This document shows, in pieces, positions 16,370-18,278 of a stretch of 18,278 bases of DNA (within the stretch, counting starts at the first letter, position 1; each line of letters opens with the position of its first letter). The notes below the pieces were generated by a model. The model did no database searches, was not told where the DNA came from, and saw nothing but the letters and a program-made list of their open reading frames with translations. The stretch lies in the NCBI GenBank assembly GCA_945876405.1, contig CAMCOJ010000006.1, positions 1 to 18,278 of the forward strand, given 5' to 3'. The position numbers and the translations under genes were made by a program. This stretch comes from an uncultured Ruminococcus sp. Lineage in GTDB: Bacteria > Bacillota > Clostridia > Oscillospirales > Ruminococcaceae.

Positions 16370-18187
16370 ATGTCACGAAAAAAACTAACTGCATTACTTA
16401 CATCTTTTGTTATGTTTGTAATGGTCTTGGTTCCTGCACTGCCTTCAGCAAAAGCAGCCGGAACAATGAGAGAAATCTCAACACAGGAACTGGTACGCGA
16501 TATGGGTATTGGTATTAATCTCGGAAACACACTTGAAGCGTGCGGCGACTGGATTAACGGAACAACTCCGGAAAACTATGAAACAGCATGGGGCAGTCCG
16601 GTAATCACACAGGAAATGATTCAGGGATACAAGGACGCCGGTTTCGGTGTACTCAGAGTTCCTGTAGCATGGTCAAACCTTATGGAAGATGACGGAAACT
16701 ACAACATAAGCAAAGCATACATGGACAGAGTCACAGAAGTAATCGACTGGGCTCTTGATGCAAAGCTTTACGTTATCGTAAATATCCACTGGGATAACGG
16801 CTGGGTAAACAAATTTCCTGAAAACAAGGACGAGTGCATGAAACGCTTTGAAAAGATGTGGACTCAGATTTGTGAACAGTACAAGGACTACAGCGATTAT
16901 CTCATGTTTGAGTCACAGAACGAGGAACTCGGCTGGGAAACACTCTGGAATCAGTGGAGCGGAAGCGACGCAGGCAAGGCAGAATCATTCGGTCTTGCAA
17001 ATGAAATTAACCAGAAATTCGTAGATGTTGTGAGAAATTCAGGTGGCAACAATGACAAGCGTCACCTCCTTATTTCCGGTTACAACACAGCAATAAGCCA
17101 CACATGTGATCCCCTTTTCAAAATGCCGAACGATCCTGCAAACAGATGCGCAGTTTCAGTTCACTACTACAGCCCTTCAACATTTGCGATTCTTGAAGAA
17201 GATGCTGACTGGGGCAAGGCACAGTCCACATGGGGTACAGAACAGGAAATTGATGACCTCAACAGAGAAATGGACATGATGAAGACCACATTTGTTGACA
17301 ATGGCATTCCGGTTATCATCGGTGAATATGGCTGTCCGACAAAAAACAAGGAAGCCGATTCAGTAATGCGTTTTCTTACTTCAGTATGTGAAGCTGCTTA
17401 CTCACGTCAGATGTGTCCGGTATTATGGGATACACCAGGCGGAAGATATGACAGAATCGAATGCAAAATGGCAGATCCTGAATTAAACAAAAAGCTCTGT
17501 GAAATTGCCGGTTCATCAATTAAAGAACCTGGTTCAGACGGAACAACTTCAGTTACATACCAGATGATCGAACTCAAGCAGGATTCAAAGGGCGGATACA
17601 TCATTCCACTTGGCAGCAATGCTAAAAACCTCAAAAAAGCAATCATTTCATTAAAGGTTACTTCCTCTGAAAATTCAAGCTGGTTCTGCGGCGGTGGCGG
17701 TCTTTCATTTGACAGCGTAAAACCGGCAGATGGTTCCGCAGCTTTCTGGAGCAGCAAGAGTTTCAACTACGACGCAGGCAAAGAAAAACTCCTTATTACT
17801 TTCGACGGTAAATTCGCTGATGAAGACGGAAATGAATTTGAAGCAGAAATCAACTGTACACAGGCTACACTTTCAGACTGGTGGCACAGTTCAGAAAAAT
17901 ACCCTGAAGGCGGAGATGATGTCAGCTGCGTATTCAACAGCATTACACTTTACTTTGAAGGTGAAGCTGGCTCAGAAGTACCAGAGGAGCCTGAAGAGCC
18001 GGAAATTCTCCCTGGAGATGTTGATGAAAACGGTATTGTCACAGTTGCTGACTTTACAATACTTCTGCAGGCAATGATCGGAAAGGTTGAACTTTCTGAA
18101 TCACAGATTAAAAACGCCGACCTTGACGGAAACGGAAGAATTAATATTCTCGATATTATTAAATTAAAGAATATGCTCTTATCATAA
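16370..18187 (+). CDS. secreted GH5 endoglucanase with CBM-like module and C-terminal dockerin
   Basis: A 605-residue protein started at the ATG at 16370, chosen for GGGAGG about 8 bases upstream and a signal peptide (1 to about 29, ending PALPSAKA); an upstream in-frame ATG would put 23 residues before the signal. The GH5 domain (about 32-385) shows MGIGINLGNTLEACGDW, GFGVLRVPVAW, VIVNIHWDNGW, the acid/base Glu185 (FESQNEEL), VHYYSP and the nucleophile Glu319 (VIIGEYG), all expected for a retaining beta-1,4-glucanase (subfamily not assigned). Residues about 394-535 form a beta-rich, Trp-containing module (SWFCGGGGLSFDS, LSDWWHSSEKYP) that is probably carbohydrate-binding. After an acidic Glu/Pro linker, residues 549-605 are a type I dockerin with two EF-hand-like loops, DVDENGIVTVADF and DLDGNGRINILDI. 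The enzyme should be exported and docked on a cellulosome scaffoldin to cut cellulose or related beta-glucans. Monocistronic: own promoter and terminator. Confidence 0.93.
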   Translation: MSRKKLTALLTSFVMFVMVLVPALPSAKAAGTMREISTQELVRDMGIGINLGNTLEACGDWINGTTPENYETAWGSPVITQEMIQGYKDAGFGVLRVPVAWSNLMEDDGNYNISKAYMDRVTEVIDWALDAKLYVIVNIHWDNGWVNKFPENKDECMKRFEKMWTQICEQYKDYSDYLMFESQNEELGWETLWNQWSGSDAGKAESFGLANEINQKFVDVVRNSGGNNDKRHLLISGYNTAISHTCDPLFKMPNDPANRCAVSVHYYSPSTFAILEEDADWGKAQSTWGTEQEIDDLNREMDMMKTTFVDNGIPVIIGEYGCPTKNKEADSVMRFLTSVCEAAYSRQMCPVLWDTPGGRYDRIECKMADPELNKKLCEIAGSSIKEPGSDGTTSVTYQMIELKQDSKGGYIIPLGSNAKNLKKAIISLKVTSSENSSWFCGGGGLSFDSVKPADGSAAFWSSKSFNYDAGKEKLLITFDGKFADEDGNEFEAEINCTQATLSDWWHSSEKYPEGGDDVSCVFNSITLYFEGEAGSEVPEEPEEPEILPGDVDENGIVTVADFTILLQAMIGKVELSESQIKNADLDGNGRINILDIIKLKNMLLS

Positions 18188-18191
18188 TCAT

Positions 18192-18224
18192 AATCCCCGT
18201 AAACATTGGTTTTACGGGGATTTT
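18192..18224 (+). terminator. rho-independent terminator of the GH5 gene
   Basis: A 12-bp perfect stem, AATCCCCGTAAA (18192-18203) with TTTACGGGGATT (18211-18222), and a 7-nt loop, followed by TTAT. It starts 4 bases past the cellulase stop codon. Confidence 0.9.
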
Positions 18225-18229
18225 ATAGT

Positions 18230-18253
18230 AAACGCAATAAATAAATTGCGTTT
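18230..18253. repeat. second inverted repeat after the GH5 terminator
   Basis: AAACGCAAT (18230-18238) and ATTGCGTTT (18245-18253) form a 9-bp stem with a 6-nt loop, just after the main terminator. There is no clean T tract on either side. It may be the terminator of a converging gene beyond the window or a small repeat unit. Confidence 0.45.
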
Positions 18254-18278
18254 GCCGGTGCCGATCTGCACGGAGATG

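Noticed and set aside
18254..18278. GC-rich tail containing CCGATCT, resembling the end of a TruSeq adapter
   Set aside because: Only seven bases match and the neighbouring bases do not fit an adapter, so chance is likely. The shift in base composition at the end still means it could be chimeric, but this cannot be shown.

Overview
The window looks like a contig from a low-GC, Gram-positive, fibre-degrading gut bacterium of the Ruminococcus type (R. flavefaciens / R. albus relatives). The main evidence is a secreted GH5 cellulase with a C-terminal type I dockerin, a second secreted protein with a dockerin-like segment, a Tad-pilus-associated DUF5702-type membrane protein, and AT-rich sigma-A promoters with 17-bp spacers. 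Species cannot be fixed from the sequence alone. Bases 5-38 are not genomic: they match the Illumina Nextera transposase adapter, so the left end is a library artefact that truncates the first gene.

Layout, left to right. (1) 39-3234, minus: the 5' part (1065 codons) of a very long TadG/DUF5702-like membrane-anchored protein, with its own near-consensus promoter. (2) 3324-3560, minus: a 78-residue stand-alone peptidoglycan-binding-like domain without a signal peptide. (3) 3665-5981, minus: a two-gene operon of a U32-like TIM-barrel protein followed 16 bp later by a secreted protein with dockerin-like segment, Thr-rich linker, C39-type cysteine peptidase and SH3-like domain; it has its own promoter and ends in a terminator. 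(4) 6059-13948, minus: four tightly packed genes forming a complete type II Wadjet anti-plasmid system (jetA kleisin-like, jetB KITE-like, jetC SMC-like ATPase, jetD TOPRIM nuclease), driven by a good promoter before jetA. (5) 14112-16067, minus: a 651-residue protein of unknown family upstream of Wadjet on the same strand, separated from jetA by a perfect 16-bp hairpin. (6) 16370-18187, plus: a secreted GH5 endoglucanase with a putative carbohydrate-binding module and C-terminal dockerin, transcribed divergently from (5), followed by a terminator.

How the genes work together. The Wadjet genes are expected to act as one complex: JetABC as an SMC-type DNA-loop extruder that senses small circular DNA, and JetD as the nuclease that cuts it. 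The 651-residue protein may belong to the same defence locus, but that is inferred only from position and strand. The GH5 enzyme and the dockerin-C39 protein would be exported and held on a cellulosome scaffold. The defence cassette therefore sits between genes of the cell-surface, fibre-degrading lifestyle. The most uncertain and most interesting parts are the 651-residue protein with its hairpin, and the pairing of a U32-like protein with a dockerin peptidase.
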